Source: Gelria sp.
Lineage (GTDB): Bacteria > Bacillota > Syntrophomonadia > Syntrophomonadales > Syntrophomonadaceae
Length of the DNA stretch: 25,225 bases
Direction: 5' to 3'
NCBI GenBank assembly: GCA_012839665.1
Contig: DUMX01000336.1
Span: 1-25,225 of the forward strand
The notes under the pieces are model-generated. The model saw nothing but the letters and a program-made list of their open reading frames with translations. It did no database searches and was not told where the DNA came from. Both the position numbers and the translations under genes were made by a program. Positions 15,568 to 23,476 of the stretch are shown piece after piece. How positions within the stretch are numbered: the first letter of the stretch is position 1; the number at the start of each line of letters is the position of its first letter.

Positions 15568-16002
15568 TTAAAGGCTTATTACCCACCGGGCTTGCAAAAG
15601 CCTGCTGCTAATGGTGTACATACTGGCTTTACGGCCTACCTGTAGCCTTTCCTGCAAACCATAGAAACTTAAAGAGGTATCAGAGCATAATATTTCTACT
15701 CCCTGTTCCTGTATTACCCTAAAAAAAGGTGCCACTTCAGAACCCTCGGTAGCCAAAAAAACCGCACTATTAATCAGAATTAGAGTACTAATTATCTCAG
15801 TCATGTGGCTGAGGATATGTGAAAATTCCTCCATTAATATATTTCCCGCCTTATTATCTCCCTGCCCTAAAAGATTACTACTTAATAATACTACTACACT
15901 ACCTTCCAGGGTACGAATCAGGTCAAGCTCCTGCTGCATTTTTTTCAACAGATGCTCGTGGGAATTTTCTACGGGAAATTGAGCCCTGGTTTTAGATTGC
16001 AA
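15568..16002 (-). CDS. DsrE-fold protein resembling the C-terminal half of YedF
   Basis: About 144-aa protein. After a charged N-terminal stretch it reads VVVLLSSNLLGQGDNKAGNILMEEF, LILINSAVFLATEGSEV, then GVEILCSDTSLSFYGLQERLQVG and ASMYTISSRLLQA. These match the DsrE/F-like C-terminal domain of YedF-type proteins linked to sulfur or selenium metabolism, but the N-terminal TusA domain is absent. A cysteine sits in the usual catalytic loop (ILC...). Start chosen as TTG at 16002 with GGGGGAGGAG just upstream; the ATG at 16035 has no ribosome site. No selenium genes are nearby. Function unknown. Confidence 0.7.
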   Translation of the reverse strand: MQSKTRAQFPVENSHEHLLKKMQQELDLIRTLEGSVVVLLSSNLLGQGDNKAGNILMEEFSHILSHMTEIISTLILINSAVFLATEGSEVAPFFRVIQEQGVEILCSDTSLSFYGLQERLQVGRKASMYTISSRLLQARWVISL

Positions 16003-16081
16003 GTTGCTCCTCCCCCATATATCAGTTTTTCCCATTTAATCGTGGGCTTGCGTTACATTTTACCATATTTGTTACCCTGGT

Positions 16082-17056
16082 TTAATTTTTAGTTTCTATA
16101 TCAATCATCCCCATAGCCCGGTAGGTATCCTCGTCCATTTCCCCACTGGGCTCAAGGTTATGCCAGACCTGATAATATTTCACTGCCAGTTCAGTCATAT
16201 TGCCATAACGCCCATCAGCCCGGTCTAACTCAATCCCTAATTCTTTTAAGCGGCTCTGGACATAGACTACTCTCTGTCCAGAAGAGCCTTTTTTTAATGC
16301 AACCGGTTTCAAATTGTCGGGAAACATCCTGCCATTGTCGACAATTTTAACCGGGGTTCCCAGCGGAATCATAGGGTAAAGCTTTTCTACATCACGGTTA
16401 AACATCCGGATACAGCCATGAGAAGCATAAGTCCCTATAGAGTATGGCTTGTTTGTGCCATGAATACCATATATACCCCAGGGTACATTAAGGCCCATCC
16501 AGCGGGTACCAAAACCACTACCCCAGCCCACCCCTTTGTGTACCACATTCCATTCCCCCAATGGAGTAGGAGTTTCAGATTTACCTACCGCCACCGGATA
16601 TCGGCTGATTTCTTTATCATTTTGATAAAGTACCAGGGTACGAGTCTTAACGTCAATCACTATCAGCAATCTATCCTCAGATTTGTTATCAGTAAAACAG
16701 GGATGGGCAGGCTCGACTTCCATGAGAGTTTTCCAAACTTCCGGAGTAACCACACCATCATCTTTCATACCATGAGCCAATTGAAATATCCTTACATATT
16801 CACTGGTTGCAGCATTGTACTTACCATCAGGTTGTATATCATAGCCCATTTCCCACAGCCGGGCCTGTACTAACCAGATGGCTTCACCTTCCAGGCAAGG
16901 TTGCTGTAAATAGAGAATGGGATAATTAAGCTGGTCAATACGTGGCGGGGTTGTTTTTACTTCCTTACTATTTTGTGCCGGGGTGGCACCATAGGCGGGT
17001 ATAGTGATGATTAAGCTAAGAATAAATATTATTGTTAAAACTACGGTCCTACGCAA
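16082..17056 (-). CDS. Exported L,D-transpeptidase (YkuD) with two peptidoglycan-binding domains
   Basis: About 324-aa exported enzyme that cross-links or modifies peptidoglycan through a YkuD domain. The order is a signal peptide (TIIFILSLIITIPAYGA), an N-terminal peptidoglycan-binding domain (about residues 55-105; WLVQARLWEMGYDIQPDGKY), YkuD (about 130-245) and a second peptidoglycan-binding domain at the C-terminus (VVYVQSRLKELGIELDRADGRYG). The catalytic motif is GIHGTNKP...SHGCIRM, with the nucleophile cysteine present. Start chosen as TTG at 17056 with GGGAGG 8 bases upstream; the ATG at 17080 lies upstream of this site. It could act in spore cortex or vegetative wall. Confidence 0.9.
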   Translation of the reverse strand: MRRTVVLTIIFILSLIITIPAYGATPAQNSKEVKTTPPRIDQLNYPILYLQQPCLEGEAIWLVQARLWEMGYDIQPDGKYNAATSEYVRIFQLAHGMKDDGVVTPEVWKTLMEVEPAHPCFTDNKSEDRLLIVIDVKTRTLVLYQNDKEISRYPVAVGKSETPTPLGEWNVVHKGVGWGSGFGTRWMGLNVPWGIYGIHGTNKPYSIGTYASHGCIRMFNRDVEKLYPMIPLGTPVKIVDNGRMFPDNLKPVALKKGSSGQRVVYVQSRLKELGIELDRADGRYGNMTELAVKYYQVWHNLEPSGEMDEDTYRAMGMIDIETKN

Positions 17057-17143
17057 AATAATTACCTCCCGGATACACATTTTCGTTTAGTTTACCCTGG
17101 AAACGTAATTTGCATAACAAAAATGGGGTTTTAATGGGAGCAT

Positions 17144-17166
17144 CCGTGTACCCGTAAGGGTGTGTC
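17144..17166. repeat. Copy of the right-edge CCGTGTACCCGT repeat
   Basis: CCGTGTACCCGT followed after a few bases by AGGGTG occurs here just past znuB and again at 25150-25169. ACCCGTAAGGGT forms a small hairpin. It may be a dispersed repeat; the same core is part of the inverted repeat at the right edge. Confidence 0.5.
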
Positions 17167-17180
17167 AAAAAATTCTACTT

Positions 17181-17984
17181 TTATGTATGTATTTTCTTTT
17201 TTATAAGCAGGGCTAGAATATATCCGGTTGCTGCCACCAGGATTATAGTGGCTCCGGAAGGAAGGTCAAAAAGATAAGATAAATAAAGACCGGCGGTGGT
17301 AAATATAATCCCTAGTACTACCGCAAGCCCCATCATACCTTTTAGCCCCCGGCTATATTCCCCGGCTATAGCCGGAGGAATGGTTAAAAGAGCAATTACC
17401 AGTATAATGCCGACGGCTCGAATCATAACTACTACCGTCAGGGCTACTAGAAGCAGTAATAAAATATTATAGAACTCTACTTTCAACCCGCTTACCCGGG
17501 CAAACTCCTCATCAAAAGCTACTGCTTTAAATTCTTCGAAATATCTATAGACAGTAGCTATTATTAGCAAATCAAGCAGTAGTATAAATAAAATATCGCG
17601 CTCCGGCACAGTGAGTATACTGCCAAAAAGATAGCTCATTAAGTCCGCAGTATAGCCTGGAGACAGCTTAACAAATACTATTCCCAGAGCCATTCCTACC
17701 GCCCACATAACACCTATAACCGTATCCTGCCGCTGGCTGCTGCGCTGCTGCACCAGTCCCATTCCCAGTGCTGAAACAATAGTAAAAAGAGTAGCACCCA
17801 GCATAGGGTTAAAGCCCAGGTAATAGCCCAGGCCAATCCCACCATAGGCGGTATGAGATATACCACCACTGATAAATACTATCCTCTTTACTACTACATA
17901 AGTTCCAATCATACCGCAGGCGACACTTACCAGTAGTCCCACCAACAACGCATTACGCATAAAATCAAACTGTAGAATTTCCAT
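17181..17984 (-). CDS. znuB: Zinc ABC transporter membrane permease
   Basis: 267-aa ABC-3 family permease with about eight hydrophobic segments. Family pieces include VVVKRIVFISGGISHTAYGGIGLGYYLG (the coupling-helix region), FLFGSILTV-type sequence as YLFGSILTVPERD, and LTIPPAIA. It would carry zinc (or manganese) through the cytoplasmic membrane with ZnuC and ZnuA. The ATG overlaps the znuC stop by one base (TAATG). Last gene of the fur-znuACB run; no clear minus-strand terminator follows. Confidence 0.93.
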   Translation of the reverse strand: MEILQFDFMRNALLVGLLVSVACGMIGTYVVVKRIVFISGGISHTAYGGIGLGYYLGFNPMLGATLFTIVSALGMGLVQQRSSQRQDTVIGVMWAVGMALGIVFVKLSPGYTADLMSYLFGSILTVPERDILFILLLDLLIIATVYRYFEEFKAVAFDEEFARVSGLKVEFYNILLLLLVALTVVVMIRAVGIILVIALLTIPPAIAGEYSRGLKGMMGLAVVLGIIFTTAGLYLSYLFDLPSGATIILVAATGYILALLIKKKIHT

Positions 17985-18751
17985 TATGAGCCCACCACCC
18001 CATCATGCGGTGGTAATACCCGATGAGGAATCCCATGGGCAATAAGGTCTACGGGACAATTATAGGTATTTTCAATCATTTCCCGGTTCAGCTCCCGGGA
18101 GTGTTCATAATAAAGAGTCCGGTTCATGCAAGCCAGAGTTTTTACATAAGAAGAAACTGCGCTGATGTCATGCGAAACCAGAATCAGGGTCATTTCCCGG
18201 TTAAGTTCCCGTAAAAGCTCATAGAAACCAGCCGCAAAACGGCTATCCACACTGGCCGTAGGTTCATCCAAAAGTAATATCCGAGGCTGGACGGCCAAAG
18301 CCCGAGCTACCAGAACCCGCTGCCTCTCCCCGCCTGACAATTCACCCATTTGTCGGGAACGCAAAGGCAGCATTTCCACCCGCTCCAGGGCTGAAGCAGC
18401 TATTCTATAATCTTCATTTGAGAATCTTATTCCCTGCTTTCGTGCCAACCGTGCACTCACCACCACTTCCTCAACACTTATAGGAAAACTGCGGTCAAAA
18501 ACAGCGTATTGAGGCACGTAACCTAGTAAATGCCGGTTTTTCTCCACTGGGTTCCCCATAATCCTAACCTTACCCCGAGCTGGTTTAACCAAACCTAGAA
18601 GCACCCGCAAGAAAGTAGTCTTACCACCACCGTTGGGACCAATGATGCCCAGAAAATCGTACTCGTTAACGGTCAAATTTACATTCTCCAGAACGGTTAT
18701 CCCGTCCAACTCAACAAATAGATTTTCTATTTCTATAACTTTTTTACCCAT
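17984..18751 (-). CDS. znuC: Zinc ABC transporter ATPase
   Basis: 255-aa ABC ATPase. Walker A is GPNGGGKTTF (about residues 38-47), the Q-loop is in GYVPQYAVFDRSFP, the signature is LSGGERQR (about 138-145), Walker B is RILLLDEPTAS, and the switch histidine is in LVSHDIS. Closest in style to ZnuC/MntB-type metal importers. It begins 5 bases after the znuA stop and overlaps znuB, so the three genes are co-translated. Confidence 0.94.
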   Translation of the reverse strand: MGKKVIEIENLFVELDGITVLENVNLTVNEYDFLGIIGPNGGGKTTFLRVLLGLVKPARGKVRIMGNPVEKNRHLLGYVPQYAVFDRSFPISVEEVVVSARLARKQGIRFSNEDYRIAASALERVEMLPLRSRQMGELSGGERQRVLVARALAVQPRILLLDEPTASVDSRFAAGFYELLRELNREMTLILVSHDISAVSSYVKTLACMNRTLYYEHSRELNREMIENTYNCPVDLIAHGIPHRVLPPHDGVVGS

Positions 18752-18756
18752 TATAT

Positions 18757-19638
18757 TTATTGCTCCCCGCCTAGTTCAGCGGCCATAGTTTTGGCCACTT
18801 TACGCATATTATCCATGTAGTCTACAGGTAAAGGGTCGAGCAATACCACCCTGGCACCCAAATCTGCCGCTATAGCTTCAGCACTGTGAGTACTGTGCTG
18901 GGACGAGGCAAATATAGTCTTTACCTGATTTTTTTTAGCATAATCAATAATCCGGGACATTTCCCGGGCCCCTGGTTCTTTACCATGCTCCTCGATAGCA
19001 ACTTCCTGCAGGCCATAATCCCGGGCAAAGTATCCCCAGGCGGGATGATAAACCAGGAAGCTTTTACCCTTTACTCCACTTAAGGTTGCGGCTATTTCCC
19101 GGTCCAATTTATCCAACTCTTTAAGAAAAACCTGTTTTCTCTGCAGGTAGTATTCCTGGTTCTGTGGGTCCAATTGCACCAGAGCAGCACTAATAGTTTC
19201 CGCCTGTACCTTTACCAATCGTGGTGATAGCCAGATGTGGGGATTATGCTCAATTATTTCTATTGACTGAGAAGAATCTACTACCAGCATATCCCGGTTG
19301 GTAGAGATAAACCGTTCCATCCAGGCGTCTTCGAAGGGTAAGTGCCCTACCTTAATATAGAGGTCAGCCCGGCTCAGTGCTTTTAACTGGCCAGTATCCG
19401 GTTCATAATTATGTTCATTGGCACCGGGGAGCATCATTACATTTACTTCCACCTGCTCTCCCCCCAATTGCCGTACGAAATCAGCCTGGGGTAGGATGCT
19501 GACAAATACTGTGAGCTTGTGCTCGTTTTTATCTGTAACTGGTTGGGTGGTTTCTGTATGTGCCTGGCATCCAGCCAAGGCAACCACCAATATAAATAGG
19601 AGTGCTGTAATAACAACCGGTTTTTTAAAACCTAACAT
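18757..19638 (-). CDS. znuA: Zinc ABC transporter substrate-binding lipoprotein
   Basis: About 293-aa lipoprotein: signal with lipobox LAGC (residue about 23), then a cluster-9 binding protein. Metal ligands are PGANEHNYEP (His), NPHIWLSP (His) and YHPAWGYF (His at the third position). Manganese/iron members usually have Glu at the third site, so this favours zinc. A His-rich loop is absent. Start chosen as the ATG at 19638 with AGGTG upstream; the ATG at 19656 has no ribosome site. Lipidation would need Lgt (2273-3043). Confidence 0.9.
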   Translation of the reverse strand: MLGFKKPVVITALLFILVVALAGCQAHTETTQPVTDKNEHKLTVFVSILPQADFVRQLGGEQVEVNVMMLPGANEHNYEPDTGQLKALSRADLYIKVGHLPFEDAWMERFISTNRDMLVVDSSQSIEIIEHNPHIWLSPRLVKVQAETISAALVQLDPQNQEYYLQRKQVFLKELDKLDREIAATLSGVKGKSFLVYHPAWGYFARDYGLQEVAIEEHGKEPGAREMSRIIDYAKKNQVKTIFASSQHSTHSAEAIAADLGARVVLLDPLPVDYMDNMRKVAKTMAAELGGEQ

Positions 19639-19692
19639 CAACGCACCTGCTTTCATTTTATTAATAGATGTGAAACACTACTTCTCGCCTCA

Positions 19693-20118
19693 TTATGGTT
19701 TCCGGTGCCGGGTCTGGCATTCCTGGCAGTAACCAGTTACCTCAAAATGATGGCTATTAACTTCAAAACCACTTTCTTCTATTATTTTTTTTATTTCACC
19801 CTGCATGGGACAAACTCCCAGCTTAATAGCATGACCACAGCCCAGGCAAACCAGGTGATGGTCGTGCCCCTGATTTAATTCGTAGCGGGCTGGCCCCTCA
19901 TGTAAATCAAGCCTGCTTACTATGCCAATCTCAGCCAGTAGATTAAGATTACGATAGACAGTAGCTACTGATATGCCCGGTTCAATTTGCTTAACCTTAT
20001 CCCCTATTTCTTCGACACTTAGATGCCTGCAGCTTTCGCTTAGCACCTGCAGAATAATGCGCCGCTGGGGAGTTATTTTATAGCCGTGGGCAGAAAGCTC
20101 ATTCAAAAGCCCGGTCAT
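19693..20118 (-). CDS. Fur-family metal regulator, probably Zur
   Basis: 141-aa winged-helix repressor of the Fur family. The DNA-binding half is KITPQRRIILQVL...SVATVYRNLNLL, followed by the hinge and metal sites GHDHHLVCLGC and the second CxxC (CQEC, about residues 132-135), which together hold the structural zinc. Its place directly before znuACB, and the zinc-type ligands of ZnuA, make Zur the most likely identity over Fur or PerR. ATG with AGGAGG 8 bases upstream. It probably controls its own promoter. Confidence 0.88.
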   Translation of the reverse strand: MTGLLNELSAHGYKITPQRRIILQVLSESCRHLSVEEIGDKVKQIEPGISVATVYRNLNLLAEIGIVSRLDLHEGPARYELNQGHDHHLVCLGCGHAIKLGVCPMQGEIKKIIEESGFEVNSHHFEVTGYCQECQTRHRKP

Positions 20119-20131
20119 TGATAATGCCTCC

Positions 20132-20185
20132 TAAATAGTATCTATTATCAATTGCTATTATATTGCATTTATTATGTTTCAACAA
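20132..20185 (-). promoter_or_regulatory. Promoter and candidate operator of the fur-znuACB operon
   Basis: On the minus strand TTGTTG (20180-20185) and TATAAT (20157-20162) are 17 bases apart. Just downstream a short dyad (AATAGTATCTATT, 20135-20147) and a TGATAAT half-site resembling a Fur-type 7-1-7 box cover the likely transcription start. The promoter is fairly clear; the operator is tentative because the right half-site is poor. Confidence 0.55.
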
Positions 20186-20200
20186 TTAATTATTTATACA

Positions 20201-20228
20201 TAAAAAAACCCGGTTATTAAAACCGGGC
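20201..20228 (-). terminator. Intrinsic terminator after DUF255 gene
   Basis: On the minus strand a 7-bp GC-rich stem (CCCGGTT with AACCGGG) is followed by seven T residues. It lies about 117 bases past the stop of the DUF255 gene and upstream of the fur promoter. Confidence 0.87.
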
Positions 20229-20243
20229 TTAATTTCTCCACGT

Positions 20244-20286
20244 AAATAGACACAAATTAACATTCTTAATTTTTAATTCTTAATGA
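20244..20286. repeat. Combined ACACAAATTA and TTAATTCTTAAT repeat
   Basis: ATAGACACAAATTAAC (compare 1520-1533) is followed directly by ATTCTTAATTTTTAATTCTTAAT (compare 5991-6024 and 14835-14855). Both repeat families sit together here between the DUF255 gene and its terminator. Confidence 0.5.
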
Positions 20287-20344
20287 CCTCGTACTTTGGG
20301 TTACTCTATTTGGGGCAATACCCTTATCCGTTGCTACCAGCACT

Positions 20345-22378
20345 CTATTTCCTAATTATATCCTTCAGAGTCTCTATATCCGTAATTGGCTGCTGGCAGC
20401 TGAAATTTTCGCAGATATATGCAGTAGCCTTATTGCCTACCATTGTCATATCTTTTATAAAAGGCACTACTTCATCCAGAATTTCCTCACGCGGGTCCTT
20501 GAAAACAAGCAGCGTATCCGGTAAAAAGCGGTCATTAATAGCTGCCATTATAGCTTCAACATCTTTCTCTTCCTTTTTCCCTACAATAACAATCTCTCTT
20601 CCCGGCTGCTTATAAAAAAGAACAGCAGTCAAGAAAAACGTATAAGCAGTAGGATGCCGGTTAATTTTTGCAGCAAAGGCCCTAAAAGTTTGGTCCGCTT
20701 TCTCCTCCAATAAATAATCACCGGTTAACCGCCCCAGGCGTAAAAAATTCAGAGTAGCTAAAGAGTTGTCTGCCGGAAGTGCTCCATCATAGGTTTCTTT
20801 AGGCCGGGTAAGCAATTGTTCAGCATCGCTACCATAAAGAAATAGCCCACCTGCGCCCTCATCCCAAAAATATCTAAGCAAATCTTTATTAAGCTCTAAG
20901 GCCGAATTTAAGTATTTACCATCAAAACCAGCCTCATACAATTCCAAAAGCCCCCAAATCATCGCTGCATAATCCAGGGCATAAGCCTTATAAATAGCTT
21001 CACCATCACGGTAACGAGCCAGCAAACGGCCATCAGACTGGCGCAGCTTTTCCAGGATAAAATCAGCTGTCCGGGAAGCTGCCAGCAGATACTGGGGTTC
21101 ATGCAGTACCCTGCTCCCATAAGCTAAAGCGGCTATCATCATACCGTTCCAGCCACTTAGAATTTTATCATCCCGATGCGGATGTACCCGTTTCTCCCGT
21201 TCTTGAAAAAGTTTTGCCCGCAATTCATCCAATTTCGCCCACTCCGACTGTGGTGGTAAACCCTTAATAAGATTAGGAATATTTTTACCCTCGAAATTCC
21301 CTTTTTCACTAATATCATAGACCTGATACAGATACAGAGCATCTTCCTCTCCTACTACATTCTCAATTTCTTCCCGGCTCCAAACATAAAATTTACCCTC
21401 TACTCCTTCAGAATCAGCATCCTGAGCAGAATAGAAACCACCTTCCGGAGAAGTCATATCCCGTAAAATATAAGTAAAAACATCCCGAGCTACCCGAGCA
21501 TAAAGTTCTTTCCCGGTAAGCTGGTAGGCTTCCAAATAGGCCAGAGCCAGCAGGGCGTTATCATAGAGCATTTTTTCAAAATAAGGGACCAACCAGAAAC
21601 GGTCAGTAGAGTAGCGGGCAAAGCCACCACCTACATGGTCATAAATCCCCCCACGGTACATAGCCTCCAGAGTCTTTTCCGCCATATCCAATGCAGTTTT
21701 ATCCTGGAAAAAATAGTAGTAGCGCAATAGAAAGTAGATGTTATGAGGGGTTGGAAATTTCGGTGCCGAGCTAAATCCTCCCCATTCCCAGTCGAAGGAA
21801 CGGCCTAAGTGCTCCCGGGTAGTCTTAAAAATATCTTCTGCTAAATCCTGGCTTGTATCCTCTTCAGTTTGCCCCAGCAATTGACTTAATCTATCACCTG
21901 AATCTTCAATAAGCTGACGCTCATTCCCCCACAACTCAATAATGCGGGGTAATAGTTCGGTCAAACCTAGCATTTGCCCCCGGCTATTTTTGGGAATATA
22001 AGTAGCAGCAAAAAACGGCTTTTGCTCCGGAGTCATTACAATGGTCAAAGGCCATCCCCCGTGTCCGGTTAAAGCCTGGCAAGCCCGCATATAAATACTA
22101 TCAATATCCGGGCGCTCCTCCCGATCCACCTTAATGGCTATAAAATCCCGGTTAAGCAGTTGTGCAACCTCGATATCCTCGAAGGATTCCCTTTCCATGA
22201 CGTGGCACCAGTGACAACAGCTATAGCCGATGCTTAAAAATATAGGTTTATCTTCCTTTTTGGCCACGCTGAACGCTTCTTCGCTCCAGGGGTACCAATC
22301 TACTGGATTATGCGCATGCTGCAACAGGTAGGGGCTTTTTTCGTTTATCAGCTGGTTGGTAAATCTATGTTCAGACAT
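20345..22378 (-). CDS. DUF255 thioredoxin-domain protein (YyaL-like)
   Basis: 677-aa protein of the YyaL/spermatogenesis-associated-20 family, whose role is not settled. The N-terminal thioredoxin-like domain reads KSPYLLQHAHNPVDWYPW, KKEDKPIFLSIGYSCCHWCHVMERESFED, with the conserved CCHWCHVM motif (about residues 53-60). The rest is an alpha-barrel like N-acylglucosamine 2-epimerases (GGWPLTIVMTPEQKPF, FPTPHNIYFLLRYY, GGFYSAQDADSEG). Length matches the family. ATG with GGGGTG upstream. Monocistronic, with a terminator after it. A 23-codon fragment of a second family member lies at 23392-23460. Confidence 0.93.
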   Translation of the reverse strand: MSEHRFTNQLINEKSPYLLQHAHNPVDWYPWSEEAFSVAKKEDKPIFLSIGYSCCHWCHVMERESFEDIEVAQLLNRDFIAIKVDREERPDIDSIYMRACQALTGHGGWPLTIVMTPEQKPFFAATYIPKNSRGQMLGLTELLPRIIELWGNERQLIEDSGDRLSQLLGQTEEDTSQDLAEDIFKTTREHLGRSFDWEWGGFSSAPKFPTPHNIYFLLRYYYFFQDKTALDMAEKTLEAMYRGGIYDHVGGGFARYSTDRFWLVPYFEKMLYDNALLALAYLEAYQLTGKELYARVARDVFTYILRDMTSPEGGFYSAQDADSEGVEGKFYVWSREEIENVVGEEDALYLYQVYDISEKGNFEGKNIPNLIKGLPPQSEWAKLDELRAKLFQEREKRVHPHRDDKILSGWNGMMIAALAYGSRVLHEPQYLLAASRTADFILEKLRQSDGRLLARYRDGEAIYKAYALDYAAMIWGLLELYEAGFDGKYLNSALELNKDLLRYFWDEGAGGLFLYGSDAEQLLTRPKETYDGALPADNSLATLNFLRLGRLTGDYLLEEKADQTFRAFAAKINRHPTAYTFFLTAVLFYKQPGREIVIVGKKEEKDVEAIMAAINDRFLPDTLLVFKDPREEILDEVVPFIKDMTMVGNKATAYICENFSCQQPITDIETLKDIIRK

Positions 22379-22478
22379 TACTTACACCCCGTTTTATATT
22401 GATATAGCTAGTTTAGGAGTTTTAAAGGGGATTATGCATGTGGTATAGCTTTGTATTCTATATACTACGGGGCATTCT

Positions 22479-22886
22479 TCATATTACTTTAAGAACATTC
22501 AGGGCCTTCACCTGCTTGGCCATCAAATCAAAATCACGATCATTGTGCAGAAGCAAAAGATTGTTTTCAATTGCGGTCAATGCAATTAGAACATCTATTG
22601 TGCTGCGGGGTGTGATGCCCTTACGGCGCAGGTCAAAATATAGCCGCGCCGCTTTTTCATAGGTAGTGGTTTCTTCGGGTAAAAAATAGATGATTTGGGT
22701 GGAAAGATAATCGCGTAATTGTTCATATTCCTTTTCATTTTGTGCGCCTTGTAAAACCTCTTGAAATGTATACGAGGAAAAACCAAAATCTATATTACGG
22801 GATAATATTTCGTCAAAGAGCTGAATTTTTTCATTGGTTTGGCCTTTAAGAAAATCGATAAGTACCGAAGTATCAACCAGTATCAT
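22479..22886 (-). CDS. vapC: Type II toxin VapC, PIN-domain RNase
   Basis: 135-aa PIN-domain toxin. The acidic residues are in place: D5 (VDTSVLIDFLKG), E43 (FQEVLQ), D98 (RSTIDVLIA) and D116/D118 (HNDRDFD). The typical target is tRNA or rRNA. Its ATG overlaps the vapB stop by 4 bases (ATGA), so they are coupled. No inactivating change was seen. Confidence 0.92.
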   Translation of the reverse strand: MILVDTSVLIDFLKGQTNEKIQLFDEILSRNIDFGFSSYTFQEVLQGAQNEKEYEQLRDYLSTQIIYFLPEETTTYEKAARLYFDLRRKGITPRSTIDVLIALTAIENNLLLLHNDRDFDLMAKQVKALNVLKVI

Positions 22887-23086
22887 TTTCTTCCCTCCCG
22901 CATAACCCGATAGTCATAATTATCGGCAAACTGTATTTTGCCGCGTAATTCTTTCAAGTCTTTACGGGTACGGCGCTCCACGAACTCTATAATGGCTTTT
23001 TCCACAACTTCCTTCTTAGTTTTTAGACCGGATACCTCCATCGCCTTTTTCATCAGGGTATCGTCTATTACAATATTGGTGCGCAT
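22883..23086 (-). CDS. vapB: Type II antitoxin VapB
   Basis: 67-aa antitoxin beginning MRTNIVIDDTLMKKAMEVSG and continuing KTKKEVVEKAIIEFVERRTRKDL, typical of the DUF2191/VapB family with an N-terminal ribbon-helix-helix DNA-binding part and a C-terminal VapC-binding tail. The start is taken at the ATG at 23086, which has AAGGAGGTG 7 bases upstream; the frame runs open further back without a site. A dyad around the ribosome site may be an operator. Confidence 0.88.
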   Translation of the reverse strand: MRTNIVIDDTLMKKAMEVSGLKTKKEVVEKAIIEFVERRTRKDLKELRGKIQFADNYDYRVMREGRK

Positions 23087-23232
23087 TAGTATACACCTCC
23101 TTATACACACAATAATATGCACTAATTGTTTAGTCAATTCAAATTTTCCTTAATAAATTACATAGTATACAGGGATATATAGCTTGCCGCATTAAAAACA
23201 CTAACAGGGACTTAAAGCCTATTGCACAAATA
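23087..23232 (-). promoter_or_regulatory. vapBC promoter region
   Basis: On the minus strand TTGACT and TATTGT are 17 bases apart (about 23110-23138), a moderate promoter. An inverted repeat GTATA/TATAC (23089-23093 with 23102-23106) surrounds the vapB ribosome site. The rest of the stretch to 23232 has no gene that I can support. Confidence 0.4.
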
Positions 23233-23233
23233 A

Positions 23234-23277
23234 TAAAGCGGGAAGACTAGTTTTCTTACCAGTTTCCCCGCTTTTTT
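23234..23277. terminator. Imperfect hairpin with T-run
   Basis: An AAGCGGG-to-CCCGCTT stem with a mismatch-rich upper part and a loop of about 10 bases is followed by TTTTTT in the plus direction. In the minus direction the tail is weaker (TTTATTA). It may end the RelE operon from the minus side or serve both directions. Confidence 0.55.
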
Positions 23278-23391
23278 GACTGCCTCTTTAGAAACCCTTA
23301 TTATCAACTTTCCGATATAATTATAAAACCCCTATTTATCAGAGTTTTACCGAAGTACGATTCATTTAATAATTTAGCCCCAAAAGAGCTA

Positions 23392-23460
23392 AGAATAGCC
23401 TACGGACAAAAAGATAGGTTTATCTTCTTTTTGGGCTTTCTGGAAGGCTTCTGGACTCCA
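23392..23460 (-). pseudogene. Remnant of a second DUF255 thioredoxin-domain gene
   Basis: On the minus strand 23 codons read WSPEAF...KEDKPIFLS.GYS, matching 18 of 23 residues of the DUF255 protein at 20345-22378 (its WSEEAF...KEDKPIFLS.GYS). The next codon is TAG (23389-23391), exactly where the CCHWC active site should follow. Both the beginning and the rest of the gene are absent. It lies just beyond the stop of the RelE-type gene, in another frame. This looks like debris of a duplicated or displaced copy. Confidence 0.8.
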
Positions 23461-23476
23461 TGCTGTTACAATGTCC

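Noticed and set aside
20345..22378. Selenium or disulfide role for the DUF255 protein
   Set aside because: CCHWCHVM is the ordinary family motif; no selenocysteine codon is seen at the site, so no specific redox partner can be claimed.
23101..23109. A further DnaA-box match (TTATACACA) in the vapBC upstream region
   Set aside because: It is a single isolated 9-mer, close to chance expectation, unlike the cluster at 3069-3194.
23389..23391. TAG in the DUF255 fragment as recoding or readthrough
   Set aside because: The codons after it do not continue the family sequence and contain more stops, so it is a broken gene and not a recoded one.
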